From: JAYTJL01 sp964400155
GTDB taxonomy: Bacteria; Patescibacteriota; Saccharimonadia; Saccharimonadales; UBA10212
Length of the DNA stretch: 64,000 nt
Direction: 5' to 3'
NCBI GenBank assembly: GCA_964400155.1
Contig: CAYNSQ010000001.1
Location: 1-64,000, forward strand
In this document: piece by piece, positions 47,455-56,857 of the stretch
Layout of the letters: each line of letters begins with the position of its first letter
How positions within the stretch are numbered: position 1 is the first letter of the stretch
The notes under the pieces: generated by a model
What the model saw: only the letters and a program-made list of their open reading frames with translations
Databases searched by the model: none
Told to the model about the DNA's origin: nothing
Position numbers and translations under genes: made by a program

Positions 47455-49428
47455 TTATTGATCTTTAGTAAGCTCAATAAGCGTATTGACTATTTCTGCG
47501 TGACTCCAGACTAGTGGTGATACTCCTATTTGATAGCCATTAACCGGGTCTACTTGTTCTGCAAGCACTCCACTAGATGAGCCTTTCGAAATAACCCAAT
47601 TTATTAACTCCTTAGCTTTTTGTTTGTTCCCGTTTAGAACCTCATATCTAGCCACCCACAATGTACATATCATCCAAGGGTTGCCCAGGTAAGTTTTGTC
47701 GACGAGAAAGTAATTGTCGTGCTCATAACGCACAGCCCCGCCAGACGGAGAACTATCTAACAATTTTGCGATTGCTGTCTGGGCAGTGTTTTTGATACGC
47801 TCATCTGCTATTGTATCCGGGAAAAACTCAACAAAACTGTAAAGGGTAGACATATCAAGTGTGTCGTTGTAATCAACAGTTCCATCTTGGTTGACAAGCA
47901 AACTTTTTCTGAAGGAATTAACCTCTTTCGAATAAAGTTTATCTAAAGAATTTTGAATTTTAACAGCTGCTGAGTGCCAGGTCTGGGCAATTTCATTGTG
48001 CTCAAGCTTTTGAGCAATTTTAGCAGCCTCAATTAACGCGGCAACTGTAAGCACTACGGTATATGTATGAGTGCCAAATCTTTCTTCCCAAAGGTCGTAG
48101 CTGGGGTGAGGAAGCCCTGTCTCAACATCAATAAAACTACTCATAAAGTTGGCGGCAGGTACAATCAGATTGTGATACGCGTGGTTTAAAAATTTCTCGT
48201 CATCAAACTTCTTAAAATACTTAGCCATTGCATAAACCACTACAGCTGTTTCGTCTTCTTGAATTGCAAGTTCTGGGTGGTGACGATGCATTAGTGGATG
48301 CCATGTGCTGCCAATTGAGCGATCTGGTTGATATTTATGCATCATGTAGCCATCCGGGTTAATGGTATCTATACAAAACTCAAAAAACTTTTTTGGTTCC
48401 TCTTGGTATCCAAGCTCTATAAGGGTTAACATTGTTAGACCGCCGTCTCTTGGCCAGACATAGTTATAATAATCACGACCATAGTTATAAATTGAAGAGT
48501 CGCCGCTGGCAATTATGCCGCCACGTCTGTCGGTATGAGCTTTAATCAGCATTAATGATTTTTTAAATATATCTTTATGCTCATCATCAATTTTGTTTAT
48601 CGAAGGCGAAGCGATTGATAACCAGTCTCTCCAGTATTGACGAGTTAAATCCAGACGGGTGTGAAGTCCTTGGCGTTTTAATTCATTATGAATGGACTCT
48701 GCATCAAGTTGCGAAAAAGATGCAACAACCCAGTAATCTACTGTTGTAGAACTGTTGGAATCTATCAATACCCTTTGTCTAATAACAGTATCAACGCTGC
48801 CATGTTCAACAAGGTTTCCTTCTAGGTTGCCATCCTCCGCGTCTTTATATGTTCCGGCCTTACCTTCGATACCATAATTTCCAATTGCAAATTGGTCAAA
48901 TGATTCGCCTTGGCTGTTTACTGCGCTAATTAATAATGCACACCTTCCTTTATAGTCATAAATATAATTTCCTTCAGGTACGTATATAGCTGTGTCGCTC
49001 CGTCCATGACGCGATATCTCAAACACCTGATGCATAAACAGTCTAACCTCTTTCTGGCTGTCTGATTGATTGGTGATTTCTATGCGTCTACAAAATGCGG
49101 TGTACTCATAATCAACAAAATCACTAAAAACAATTTTAATTTGCATATTTGAGTTAAGGGCAACTGTTTTGCCAACTAATGCATCACTTTCAAAATTAGG
49201 AATAATTTCCCAACTACCATCATCAAGCCATGAAAATTTATCATCCACCCATACTCCTAAAAGGTGGTGGATACTTCTTGCCGTAGTCAGATTTTCCTGA
49301 CCGACGTAAGGAAAATAAAAATCATGCACCAGCCCATGCTCATTTAGTCCTACTAGCATGTGGTTGTTTCCAAGTACAACTGGCCGGCCCACTAGAAGCG
49401 CCCCTCGTTCGCATTTACCAATAGCCAT
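47455..49428 (-). CDS. GH15 glucoamylase-like glycoside hydrolase
   Basis: This 657-residue enzyme has an N-terminal beta-sandwich domain (to about 270) and an (alpha/alpha)6 catalytic domain with W-P-R-D-G-G, a R-H-H-P-E-L-A-I-Q-E-D-E-T-A segment and Y-D-L-W-E-E-R, where the glutamates are the expected acid/base residues. GH15 enzymes release glucose from alpha-1,4-glucans or dextran, or split trehalose. No signal peptide, so it acts inside the cell. Last gene of the reverse-strand alpha-glucan cluster. Confidence 0.92.
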   Translation of the reverse strand: MAIGKCERGALLVGRPVVLGNNHMLVGLNEHGLVHDFYFPYVGQENLTTARSIHHLLGVWVDDKFSWLDDGSWEIIPNFESDALVGKTVALNSNMQIKIVFSDFVDYEYTAFCRRIEITNQSDSQKEVRLFMHQVFEISRHGRSDTAIYVPEGNYIYDYKGRCALLISAVNSQGESFDQFAIGNYGIEGKAGTYKDAEDGNLEGNLVEHGSVDTVIRQRVLIDSNSSTTVDYWVVASFSQLDAESIHNELKRQGLHTRLDLTRQYWRDWLSIASPSINKIDDEHKDIFKKSLMLIKAHTDRRGGIIASGDSSIYNYGRDYYNYVWPRDGGLTMLTLIELGYQEEPKKFFEFCIDTINPDGYMMHKYQPDRSIGSTWHPLMHRHHPELAIQEDETAVVVYAMAKYFKKFDDEKFLNHAYHNLIVPAANFMSSFIDVETGLPHPSYDLWEERFGTHTYTVVLTVAALIEAAKIAQKLEHNEIAQTWHSAAVKIQNSLDKLYSKEVNSFRKSLLVNQDGTVDYNDTLDMSTLYSFVEFFPDTIADERIKNTAQTAIAKLLDSSPSGGAVRYEHDNYFLVDKTYLGNPWMICTLWVARYEVLNGNKQKAKELINWVISKGSSSGVLAEQVDPVNGYQIGVSPLVWSHAEIVNTLIELTKDQ

Positions 49429-49537
49429 ATGCTATTTTCCTTACATTTACCATAAGCTATCTTGCACTGATGGCAAACAGATAATGGGTCCTGCATAGTG
49501 AAAGGTGAACAGTAAACAGTTAATGAGAATGACTCAG

Positions 49538-50746
49538 TCATGGTAGTAGTCCTTTATATGCCAGTCTCGCTCTTAAGTCTTGATATACATTCATAAAATT
49601 AATAAAGGCATCATAGGGAGAATCATATGGACTAAAATAGGCATGGACATCGCCGTCGGAGAACCACTTTGTGCACATGTAATAATAATGGTCGCTCGTC
49701 TGTAGTTTTCGCCAATCATCAACTAGCTGAGAGTCATTACTTTTCATGATGGCATCTTCTAATGAGTAAACAGCCTCTATGGCCTGTGCTTGCATAGGAT
49801 TACCCAACCAAGCTGTTAAATCTCTTTCTGTATCAGCCCAAGTTGTAGTTATAGGCGTGTCAATAAAATCAACTGCTTCAAAAGTGTCTAGTGCTTTTGA
49901 AAAAGTCATAAATTCATGACCTGGTGTTTTTAACCACTCATTAGGTAAATGATTTAAAAATTCAAAAATTCCTTTGTCTTCCCATTGGTGTTCTCCGAAA
50001 GTTTCATAATCCATGAACAAATTAAATATTTCTGCGTCATTAGTGTTAGACAGCCAATTTGTGAACTTATCTGCTGTTAGCGGCCATTCAACCCAATCCC
50101 TATTACCAAAACGAAATGCAATATCATCACTAAGTTTGTAGTTTTTGGCAAGCAAACGAATATTCTCTGTATAGCTTGGTCTATAAACATAGTTTGAATT
50201 GCGCCAGCCAAGTACCGGGTCCCAGCCTTCTGATAATATTCCCTTGAAGCCAGCTTTGTCAGCCCAATATGCCAAATCATTGTTGTATGCTAGTTCTGTA
50301 TTTCTAAACACCTTTGGTGTTTGTCCAAACAGTTGTTCAATTTTTTGTTTATGAAGATCTACTTGACGTTCAAATTCCTCTAAAGAATAAAAGAAGGCAA
50401 GGCTATGATGGTAGGTTTCGGCAGCAATTTCGACTCTACCGGTACTACAGAGTTTCTGAAAACTTTGTAGTGCTTCCGGTGCCCACATTTCTAACTGTTC
50501 AAGTACAGTACCCGTCAGAGATAAGTTAAGTCTAAACTCAGGATGTCTTTCTAGTAACTCTAATAATTTGCTATTTGTGGGTAGGTAAGACTTGTTAGCA
50601 ACTTTTTGCAAAACTTTCTTATTGGAATTTTCCAAATTTTCATCGCCAAAATAATAATTATGGTCTTTGCTAGCGTCAAAAATTGTATAGTGTCGAAGTC
50701 TAAATGGCTGGTGGACATGCATGTAAAGTATAATTGCTTTTTTCAT
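49538..50746 (-). CDS. GH57 alpha-amylase/glucanotransferase-like enzyme
   Basis: 402 residues with the conserved GH57 regions: H-V-H-Q-P (10-14), G-R-V-E-I-A-A-E-T-Y-H-H, V-F-R-N-T-E-L-A-Y and F-M-D-Y-E-T-F-G-E-H, the last carrying the catalytic aspartate. It acts on alpha-glucans; hydrolase and glucanotransferase/branching activities cannot be told apart by eye. It is cytoplasmic. Its ATG overlaps the stop of the glycosyltransferase gene (ATGA), so the two are coupled. Confidence 0.92.
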   Translation of the reverse strand: MKKAIILYMHVHQPFRLRHYTIFDASKDHNYYFGDENLENSNKKVLQKVANKSYLPTNSKLLELLERHPEFRLNLSLTGTVLEQLEMWAPEALQSFQKLCSTGRVEIAAETYHHSLAFFYSLEEFERQVDLHKQKIEQLFGQTPKVFRNTELAYNNDLAYWADKAGFKGILSEGWDPVLGWRNSNYVYRPSYTENIRLLAKNYKLSDDIAFRFGNRDWVEWPLTADKFTNWLSNTNDAEIFNLFMDYETFGEHQWEDKGIFEFLNHLPNEWLKTPGHEFMTFSKALDTFEAVDFIDTPITTTWADTERDLTAWLGNPMQAQAIEAVYSLEDAIMKSNDSQLVDDWRKLQTSDHYYYMCTKWFSDGDVHAYFSPYDSPYDAFINFMNVYQDLRARLAYKGLLP

Positions 50747-51966
50747 ACCATCGCTCCTGCTAAATGGGCGTTGTATACTCCCATAGTTTTCCTGGCAGAA
50801 GTATCCCAGCTAAAGTTTTTAAGTTCGGTATAACCATTGTCTCGTAATGATGCCGACAGGGCATCATTCCTTAAAAGTCCGACTATTTTGTTAGCCATTT
50901 CCAAAGTATCCCAAAAGTCAACCTTTAGGCAGGTGCTAAGCACTTCCGCAACGCCTGATTGTTTGCTTATTAAAACGGGTGTGCCATAACCAATAGATTC
51001 CAGTGGTGTAAGACCAAATGGTTCTGATACCGAGGGCATTACAAACAAATCGGCAATTTTGTAGGTATCTCGCCATGCTTGACCTCGCAAAAACCCAGTA
51101 AAAATAACTCTATCTGCGATTCCCAGCTGTGCTGATTGCATAATTAACTCGTCTCGTTGTTCTCCATTTCCCACAAATAAGAAAAATGTTTTTGGTTCAT
51201 GCTTGACCACCTGAGCAGCTGACTCAAGTAAATTAGGTAGTCCTTTTTGAATTGTAAGTCGGCCAACATTAGCGACAACTTTCCAGCCGCTGTTTTTCAT
51301 GAGAGATAAGTACTCATAACAATTTGATAAAGAACCTGATTGGTTATCATCAAATTCAATACTGTTATGAATTACTTCAATTTTATCTGCAGGAATACCA
51401 TAGTCTGTAACTATCATTCTCTTTACACGGTCACTAACAGCAATGATTTTGTCGGCTATATGTAGTCCTAAATATTCAATTTCTCTAACTAATGGGTTAC
51501 CTTGTGCGCCGGCGGCGCGGTCGCGTTCGATTGAATGGATATGAACTATCAGCGGTAGACCTGTAACTTCTTTGGCTCGGACTGCCGCCCTAAAAGTTAA
51601 CCAGTCATGGGCGTGGATAATATTAAATTCTCCGAGTTTAGCAATTGTTTCTACAGTACGCTCATAGCCAGACTGGACATGACTTAAACTAACAGCCATG
51701 GGTTGATCTTTACCTACAAAATACATAAAACTGTCGTATGCTCCAAAACCTGTTTTCAAATATTCTGAGACATCACTTTCTTCATTGACTTGGATAGAGG
51801 ATGTAACTTTCATAAAACCAAAATTCGGACTTGTGTGAAATGGAATAACAAATTCAATATCTGCGCCGCTAAAAGACAGCGCTTTACACAAACTTAAACA
51901 GGCCACACCTAAACCGCCACTGTTGTGCGGTGGCAATTCCCAGCCCAACATTAACACTTTTACCAC
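50743..51966 (-). CDS. Glycogen/starch synthase-like glycosyltransferase (GT4/GT5)
   Basis: 407-residue GT-B enzyme: G-W-E-L-P-P-H-N-S-G-G-L-G near the N-terminus, H-A-H-D-W-L, and the sugar-nucleotide motif S-E-P-F-G-L-T-P-L-E-S (E-x7-E). It should extend an alpha-glucan from ADP- or UDP-glucose. GTG start with AAGAAG upstream. First gene of the cluster with GH57 and GH15, so the organism probably makes and reuses a glycogen-like store. Confidence 0.9.
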   Translation of the reverse strand: MVKVLMLGWELPPHNSGGLGVACLSLCKALSFSGADIEFVIPFHTSPNFGFMKVTSSIQVNEESDVSEYLKTGFGAYDSFMYFVGKDQPMAVSLSHVQSGYERTVETIAKLGEFNIIHAHDWLTFRAAVRAKEVTGLPLIVHIHSIERDRAAGAQGNPLVREIEYLGLHIADKIIAVSDRVKRMIVTDYGIPADKIEVIHNSIEFDDNQSGSLSNCYEYLSLMKNSGWKVVANVGRLTIQKGLPNLLESAAQVVKHEPKTFFLFVGNGEQRDELIMQSAQLGIADRVIFTGFLRGQAWRDTYKIADLFVMPSVSEPFGLTPLESIGYGTPVLISKQSGVAEVLSTCLKVDFWDTLEMANKIVGLLRNDALSASLRDNGYTELKNFSWDTSARKTMGVYNAHLAGAMV

Positions 51967-52024
51967 TTCTTTTTGTTACCCTCCGTGCTCATGGAGCCTT
52001 AATCACCTTTTATTATGATTGAAG

Positions 52025-52068
52025 AACACTTCAAACACAACCGTTTTGCGCATGGTTTTAAAAGTGTT
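52025..52068 (+). other. Hairpin in the divergent spacer before tRNA-Trp
   Basis: AACACTT (52025-52031) pairs with AAGTGTT (52062-52068), with AACC/GGTT inside, followed by TTTTATGG. It could be a terminator-like element on the plus strand or the leader of the glucan operon read on the minus strand. Confidence 0.35.
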
Positions 52069-52101
52069 TTTATGGTATTTTTAGAAGAATTGGTTGTTTT
52101 T

Positions 52102-52178
52102 AGGGGAGTAGCTCAGTTGGCTAGAGCATCGGTCTCCAAAACCGAGGGTCGCAGGTTCGAGTCCTGTCTCCCCTGCCA
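52102..52178 (+). tRNA. tRNA-Trp (anticodon CCA), CCA encoded
   Basis: Acceptor AGGGGAG/CTCCCCT, anticodon stem TCGGT/ACCGA, loop CTCCAAA with CCA at 52136-52138, T arm GGTTCGAGTCC, discriminator G and encoded CCA. It lies upstream of secE-nusG as in many bacteria, though with several genes inserted. Confidence 0.96.
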
Positions 52179-52237
52179 AGATACTTTTGTTTAAAGAATG
52201 TTTGAAACTTTATTTTAATTATGGAACAAATAAATAA

Positions 52238-52540
52238 ATGTCAGAATTTGTAACTCCTAACTATACACACGACACAGCTAAAGTGGAGGCAATAGTTAAA
52301 GAAGGTGACGCACTATTCATCGCGTTAATGGGAGCAATTAAAGCAATTGATAAATGGGAGAGAGAAACATTAAACCCATTTGTTGTAGGCACCGGTTTAG
52401 AAGATTTTGCATGGGGTGAGCCTCAACCTGAAGGAACTGAACTCATCCTGCGAATGTATAGAGAAGGGCCGTCAGCCGATGACGATCTTAAGGGAATACT
52501 TTCAACTTTAGAAGAAATGTATCCTGATCACGCAGACTAA
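52238..52540 (+). CDS. Hypothetical protein downstream of tRNA-Trp
   Basis: 100 residues, ATG start, no clear ribosome site. Acidic and helical-looking (I-V-K-E-G-D-A-L-F-I-A-L-M-G-A-I-K-A-I-D). No family recognised and no membrane segment. Confidence 0.55.
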   Translation: MSEFVTPNYTHDTAKVEAIVKEGDALFIALMGAIKAIDKWERETLNPFVVGTGLEDFAWGEPQPEGTELILRMYREGPSADDDLKGILSTLEEMYPDHAD

Positions 52541-52734
52541 AAATTCGAAACTCGTCAACTAAGCCCTGACAGAAGGTCTAAACAACTTAAGATTTATCCA
52601 TAACAGTTTAAAATTTTAATAATAGTAGAATTTGTTAAAAATTTAAAATCAAAAAACTATAGTGTAAAGACTATTTTTTAATTAGCTTTAACACTTTTAT
52701 ACCACTGACTTGAGATGGTAGAATAATTAACACT

Positions 52735-53394
52735 ATGAGTAAGTTGCAACTTGCAAAGCCAGTTTTAATCGGTTTTTATGGCTATCCCGGTTCTGGAAAG
52801 AGCTACTTGGCTCGCAATTTATCTGAAAGTATGGGTCTGGCGCACGTTAGCGCAGACAGGATTCGAAACGAACTTTTTGAAAAACCACGTTTTGATGAAC
52901 AAGAAAATGCGATTGTAGACAACCTGATGCGTTACATGAGCGAACAATTTCTCAGTGCAGGAGTGGGAGTTGCTTATGACGCTAATTTATCTCGCTCTAG
53001 CCAAAGAAAAGCAATAAAAGAGCTTGCAATTCGAAATAAAGCCGATTTTTACTTGGTTTGGCTACAGATTGATGAAGAAAGTGCATTTGCTCGCACCCAG
53101 AACCGAGACCGTCGAACACTTGATGATAAATTTGCCAAACCACAAACTCGAGAAACTTTTGACAATCAAACTTCTGTAATGCAAAACCCGACAAGTGATG
53201 AAAGTTTGGTAGTTAGTGGCAAACATACCTTCATAACTCAAAAAAGTGCAATTGTTAGTCGATTATTCCAAGACGGATTAGTAACAAATGATGACGCCAG
53301 AAATCATATGGCAAAACCAGGACTAGTAAATCTAGTACCAAACCTTCATGCCGGTCGAGTTGATTATACTCGACGCAGTATTAACGTTGGTTAA
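52735..53394 (+). CDS. P-loop AAA_33/zeta-toxin-like kinase
   Basis: 219 residues with a Walker A motif G-Y-P-G-S-G-K-S (16-23), followed by S-A-D-R-I-R-N-E-L-F and V-A-Y-D-A-N-L-S-R, the pattern of small-molecule/gluconate-type and zeta-like kinases. The C-terminal third is unique (V-N-L-V-P-N-L-H-A-G). Substrate unknown; no antitoxin partner adjoins. TAGAAT lies 10 nt before the ATG. Confidence 0.82.
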   Translation: MSKLQLAKPVLIGFYGYPGSGKSYLARNLSESMGLAHVSADRIRNELFEKPRFDEQENAIVDNLMRYMSEQFLSAGVGVAYDANLSRSSQRKAIKELAIRNKADFYLVWLQIDEESAFARTQNRDRRTLDDKFAKPQTRETFDNQTSVMQNPTSDESLVVSGKHTFITQKSAIVSRLFQDGLVTNDDARNHMAKPGLVNLVPNLHAGRVDYTRRSINVG

Positions 53395-53412
53395 TCATTT
53401 ACAATATTTATT

Positions 53413-54120
53413 ATGGCGCAAAAAAGTGTTTTTGTTGACGGTGTTGGGGAAGTTATACTGCAAAAACGTCGAGGAACAAAAAATCTAAGAATATCTATAG
53501 GTGCTAGCGGACAAGTTAAGGTAGGTATGCCGTCATGGGTTCCTTACGCAACTGGCGTAGCATTTGCTAAGCAAAAAAAAGAATGGATCAGTCTGCATCA
53601 AGAAAAAAGGCCAAAACATTTGCTGATGCCTGGCCAGCGAATTGGTAAAAGCCACAGAATATTTCATTTTTTAGCAGATGGACAAACAACTGTGAGATTA
53701 GTAAAAAACCAGATACAGATTAGAACAAACAGTCCAATAGAGACTTCAATCATACAAGAAAAATTAACAAAGACAGCTGAGAAAGCACTAAAAAAAGAAG
53801 CGCAAGAATTGTTACCTAACAGACTCAGCCAATTGGCAACTTTGCATAGATATAACTATGAAGAAGTTGTTATAAAAAAACTTACTTCTCGTTGGGGAAG
53901 TTGTTCGGTACAGGGTAAAATCACCCTGAGTTACTATCTTATGCAACTACCTTGGCCTTTAATTGACTACGTCATACTACACGAACTTGCTCACACAAAT
54001 CATCTCAACCATAGCTCAAAGTTCTGGCAAGAAGTTAGCACTACTTGTAGTCAATACAAAACACTTCGCAAAGAAATAAAAAAATACTCACCGGTCGTGA
54101 TGCCGCAATCTGTGGCATAA
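53413..54120 (+). CDS. YgjP/SprT-like zinc metallopeptidase domain protein
   Basis: 235 residues of the DUF45/YgjP group: S-R-W-G-S-C-S (159-165), then the zinc motif H190-E-L-A-H194 and third ligand H200 in N-H-L-N-H. Some members are metal-dependent proteases and are often encoded beside restriction or repair genes. Cytoplasmic. Start 18 nt after the kinase gene. Confidence 0.9.
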   Translation: MAQKSVFVDGVGEVILQKRRGTKNLRISIGASGQVKVGMPSWVPYATGVAFAKQKKEWISLHQEKRPKHLLMPGQRIGKSHRIFHFLADGQTTVRLVKNQIQIRTNSPIETSIIQEKLTKTAEKALKKEAQELLPNRLSQLATLHRYNYEEVVIKKLTSRWGSCSVQGKITLSYYLMQLPWPLIDYVILHELAHTNHLNHSSKFWQEVSTTCSQYKTLRKEIKKYSPVVMPQSVA

Positions 54121-54128
54121 TAAAGATA

Positions 54129-55256
54129 ATGATTATGGTGGGTGACAAATTACCTCAAGAACAATCTGACAAATTAAGTGTCGAGCATCAAAGACTAATA
54201 TCTATCATCAATAGTATGAGTGATGGGGTTATTGCTGTTGATGAGAATAAAGTAGTGATTAATAGTAACTCCATAGCTTTAGATCTGTTAGATGTTAACG
54301 TTTTGAACGGATTGCAGGTGGCTGACTGTCTACGTCTAGTTGATGCAAACAACAACCCAATAGATATATCAAATAAACTTAATGAAATTGATAAGGAATT
54401 TACCACAAAAGAATGGTTGATTACCTACCAAGACAAATCTCAAGCAAATCTATATGTAAGTATAAGTCGAGTCCGAAGTGGATATGGAGGTGTATTAGCC
54501 GGTTGGGTAATTATTCTTAGAGATATTACACTAGAACGCTCAGTTGAAGAAGAAAGGGACGATTTCATTAGTGTGGCATCGCACGAACTTAGAACACCAA
54601 TTGCAATCACTGAAGGCAATATCAGTAATGCCTTACTAGCTGCAGAAAATTCATCCGTAGATTTGGCTATAAAAAATAGCTTAAAAGCGGCTCATGACCA
54701 AGTAGTATTCCTCAGTAGTTTGTTAAATGATCTATCAATGTTATCTCGTGCTAATAGGGGTAACTTAGCTATGAATATAGTGGAAGTTGATATAACTGAA
54801 TTTGTTAAAACACTTGCAACAGACTACAGGCCACAAGCAGAAGCAAAAGGGCTAACTTTGAGTGCTGAAATTAGAGAAGATATTGGCAAAGTAGCCACAT
54901 CAGAGCTGTACCTAAGAGAAATAATCCAAAATTTTATTACCAATTCAATTAAATACACAGAAAAGGGTAATATAAGTATTTCAGTCGAAGCTAAAGCTGA
55001 AAACGTAGTGTTTAAAGTAGTAGATACCGGTATTGGAATTAGTAAAAGTGACCAAAACAAACTTTTTAAAAAGTTCTTTAGGAGTGATGATTTTAGAGTT
55101 AAAAAAGCTTCAGGCACAGGACTGGGTTTATATGTCACAGCAAAACTAATCAAACTTATTGGAGCAAAGCTATCAATAGAAAGCCAATTAGACCACGGTA
55201 CAGAAATAATTTTGAGTATACCAAGAGCAATTCCCAACCAATCTATAAAAAGCTGA
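54129..55256 (+). CDS. Soluble PAS-domain sensor histidine kinase
   Basis: 375 residues: PAS-like domain (about 20-135), dimerisation/phosphoacceptor helix S-V-A-S-H152-E-L-R-T-P, and an ATPase domain with the N box N-F-I-T-N-S-I-K-Y-T, G1 D-T-G-I-G-I-S and G2 G-T-G-L-G-L-Y. No membrane segment, so it senses a cytoplasmic signal. No response-regulator gene adjoins it. VicK/PhoR-like kinase core. Two ATGs (54129, 54135) are possible. Confidence 0.93.
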   Translation: MIMVGDKLPQEQSDKLSVEHQRLISIINSMSDGVIAVDENKVVINSNSIALDLLDVNVLNGLQVADCLRLVDANNNPIDISNKLNEIDKEFTTKEWLITYQDKSQANLYVSISRVRSGYGGVLAGWVIILRDITLERSVEEERDDFISVASHELRTPIAITEGNISNALLAAENSSVDLAIKNSLKAAHDQVVFLSSLLNDLSMLSRANRGNLAMNIVEVDITEFVKTLATDYRPQAEAKGLTLSAEIREDIGKVATSELYLREIIQNFITNSIKYTEKGNISISVEAKAENVVFKVVDTGIGISKSDQNKLFKKFFRSDDFRVKKASGTGLGLYVTAKLIKLIGAKLSIESQLDHGTEIILSIPRAIPNQSIKS

Positions 55257-55264
55257 AATTATCA

Positions 55265-55335
55265 TTGCAAATATAGCACTTAAGGTGTAGTATTGACATA
55301 TCAGCCCACCATGTAAGGTAGGCTTTTTTAGTGGG
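55265..55335 (+). promoter_or_regulatory. secE operon promoter and overlapping hairpin
   Basis: TTGCAA (55265-55270), 17 nt and TAGTAT (55288-55293) form a promoter. Just downstream AGCCCACC pairs with GGTAGGCT (55303-55324), followed by TTTTTT, an intrinsic-terminator shape. An alternative pair CCCAC/GTGGG (55305-55309 with 55331-55335) would break it. This is either the terminator of the kinase gene or an attenuator for secE-nusG. Confidence 0.5.
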
Positions 55336-55352
55336 AAAATAGGAGTAATAAA

Positions 55353-55787
55353 TTGAGCGCTGCAACAGTTAAGAAAAAGGTACGTATCAGAAAAGCACCG
55401 CAAACAATGCGTGAGAAAACGGTTAGCGCAAGCACTATCAAATCCCAATCACACACTAAAAGGGTAGCCGGCAAAGCAAAAAGCGCTGTTAAATCAGGTA
55501 CAAAACCACTAAAGAAAGTATATTCAAAGAAACCTAGTTTGCCTCAAAACAAACTAACTTTGGCTATAGGCAAAATTTTTAGTCCAGTTAAAAAAGTACT
55601 TAAAAAACTTGCACCTACGTACTTTGTACACGCTTGGCGAGAAGTTAAGCTTGTGACCTGGCCGTCACGTCGTGAAACATGGAGGCTAACACTGGCAGTT
55701 TTTATTTTTTCAATAGTCTTTGGGGCAGCAGCTTACGCAGTTGATTCATTACTGGATAAAATATTTAGAACATTTGTATTGAAATAA
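55353..55787 (+). CDS. secE: Preprotein translocase SecE, N-terminally extended
   Basis: 144 residues. The last ~60 are SecE (W-R-E-V-K-L-V-T-W-P-S-R-R-E-T-W-R-L-T, then one membrane helix). About 80 lysine/serine-rich residues precede it, against none in many species. TTG start with AGGAG 7 nt upstream. SecE clamps SecY. nusG follows. Confidence 0.92.
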   Translation: MSAATVKKKVRIRKAPQTMREKTVSASTIKSQSHTKRVAGKAKSAVKSGTKPLKKVYSKKPSLPQNKLTLAIGKIFSPVKKVLKKLAPTYFVHAWREVKLVTWPSRRETWRLTLAVFIFSIVFGAAAYAVDSLLDKIFRTFVLK

Positions 55788-55804
55788 GTTTAAGGAAATC
55801 ATAA

Positions 55805-56347
55805 ATGACTAAGAGATACGATTCAACAAAGCAGTGGTACGCAATTCACACTTATAGTGGTTACGAGGAAAAAGTAGCCGAAAGTATTCGGCAACGTTCC
55901 GAGTCTCTTGATATGGGAGACAAGATATTCCAAGTACTGGTTCCTAAAGAAAAAATGATTGAGATTAAAAACGGAAAACGTAAAGTTGTTGAAAAACGGA
56001 TTTTTCAGGGTTACGTATTGGTAGAAATGAAACTTTCCGAGGATGCTTGGTATATAGTACGCAATACCCCAAATGTTACCGGCTTTGTAGGTACCGGTGC
56101 TGAGCCTACACCTGTTGAGGCTGAAGAAATTGCTAAAATTTTGAAGCGCATGGGCAGAGAAGAGCCAAAACACAAGTTTGACTACCGAGTTGGCGAAGTA
56201 GTTAATATTATTGATGGTCCATTTAAAGGATTTGACGGAGCAATCAATGAGATTGATGCACAAAAAGGTAAATTGAAAGTATTAGTAAACATGTTTGGTC
56301 GCGAAACTCCGGTGGAACTTGACGGCCTACAAGTTAAGAGAGTCTAG
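55805..56347 (+). CDS. nusG: Transcription termination/antitermination factor NusG
   Basis: 180 residues: NGN domain (W-Y-A-I-H-T-Y-S-G-Y-E, F-Q-G-Y-V-L-V-E-M, T-P-N-V-T-G-F-V-G) and a KOW domain (G-P-F-K-G-F-D-G). It binds the RNA polymerase clamp and couples to S10 (NusE). AAGGAAAT upstream. Confidence 0.97.
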   Translation: MTKRYDSTKQWYAIHTYSGYEEKVAESIRQRSESLDMGDKIFQVLVPKEKMIEIKNGKRKVVEKRIFQGYVLVEMKLSEDAWYIVRNTPNVTGFVGTGAEPTPVEAEEIAKILKRMGREEPKHKFDYRVGEVVNIIDGPFKGFDGAINEIDAQKGKLKVLVNMFGRETPVELDGLQVKRV

Positions 56348-56356
56348 GAGATAATT

Positions 56357-56785
56357 ATGGCTAAGAAAGTAACAGCAACATTAAAAATGAAAATTAAAGG
56401 CGGTCAAGCGAGTGCAGCCCCGCCGGTTGGATCAACACTTGGGCAGTACGGTGTAAACATGATGGACTTTATAACGCCCTTCAACGAGCAAACTAAAGAC
56501 ATTATGGGGCAGTCAGTCACAGTACATATAAGTATCTACGATGATCGTAGTATGAGCTGGCGGGTAGTAGGTACCCCTACTGATGAATTGATATTATCAG
56601 CGCTAAAGGTTGACAAAGGATCAGGCGAGCCTAACAAGACCAAACTAACTAAAAAGTTATCTCAAGCTCAATTAACTGAGATAGCCGAGACCAAAGCCGA
56701 AGATATGAACGCAAAGGACATTGAATCTATTAAAAAAATGGTAGCTGGCACAGCCCGTAGTATGGGCGTAGAGGTTGAAGTATAA
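56357..56785 (+). CDS. rplK: 50S ribosomal protein L11
   Basis: 142-residue stalk-base protein. Q-A-S-A-A-P-P-V-G-x-T-L-G-Q-Y-G-V-N and the C-terminal rRNA-binding domain (K-V-D-K-G-S-G-E-P-N-K, I-K-K-M-V-A-G-T-A-R-S-M-G) are present. 9 nt after nusG. Confidence 0.97.
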   Translation: MAKKVTATLKMKIKGGQASAAPPVGSTLGQYGVNMMDFITPFNEQTKDIMGQSVTVHISIYDDRSMSWRVVGTPTDELILSALKVDKGSGEPNKTKLTKKLSQAQLTEIAETKAEDMNAKDIESIKKMVAGTARSMGVEVEV

Positions 56786-56857
56786 TACTTAACAAGTAAA
56801 GTAATTGCTGTGGGAGGCTGAATAACAGTAAGTCGCTATCACCACAAAGGAGTAAAT

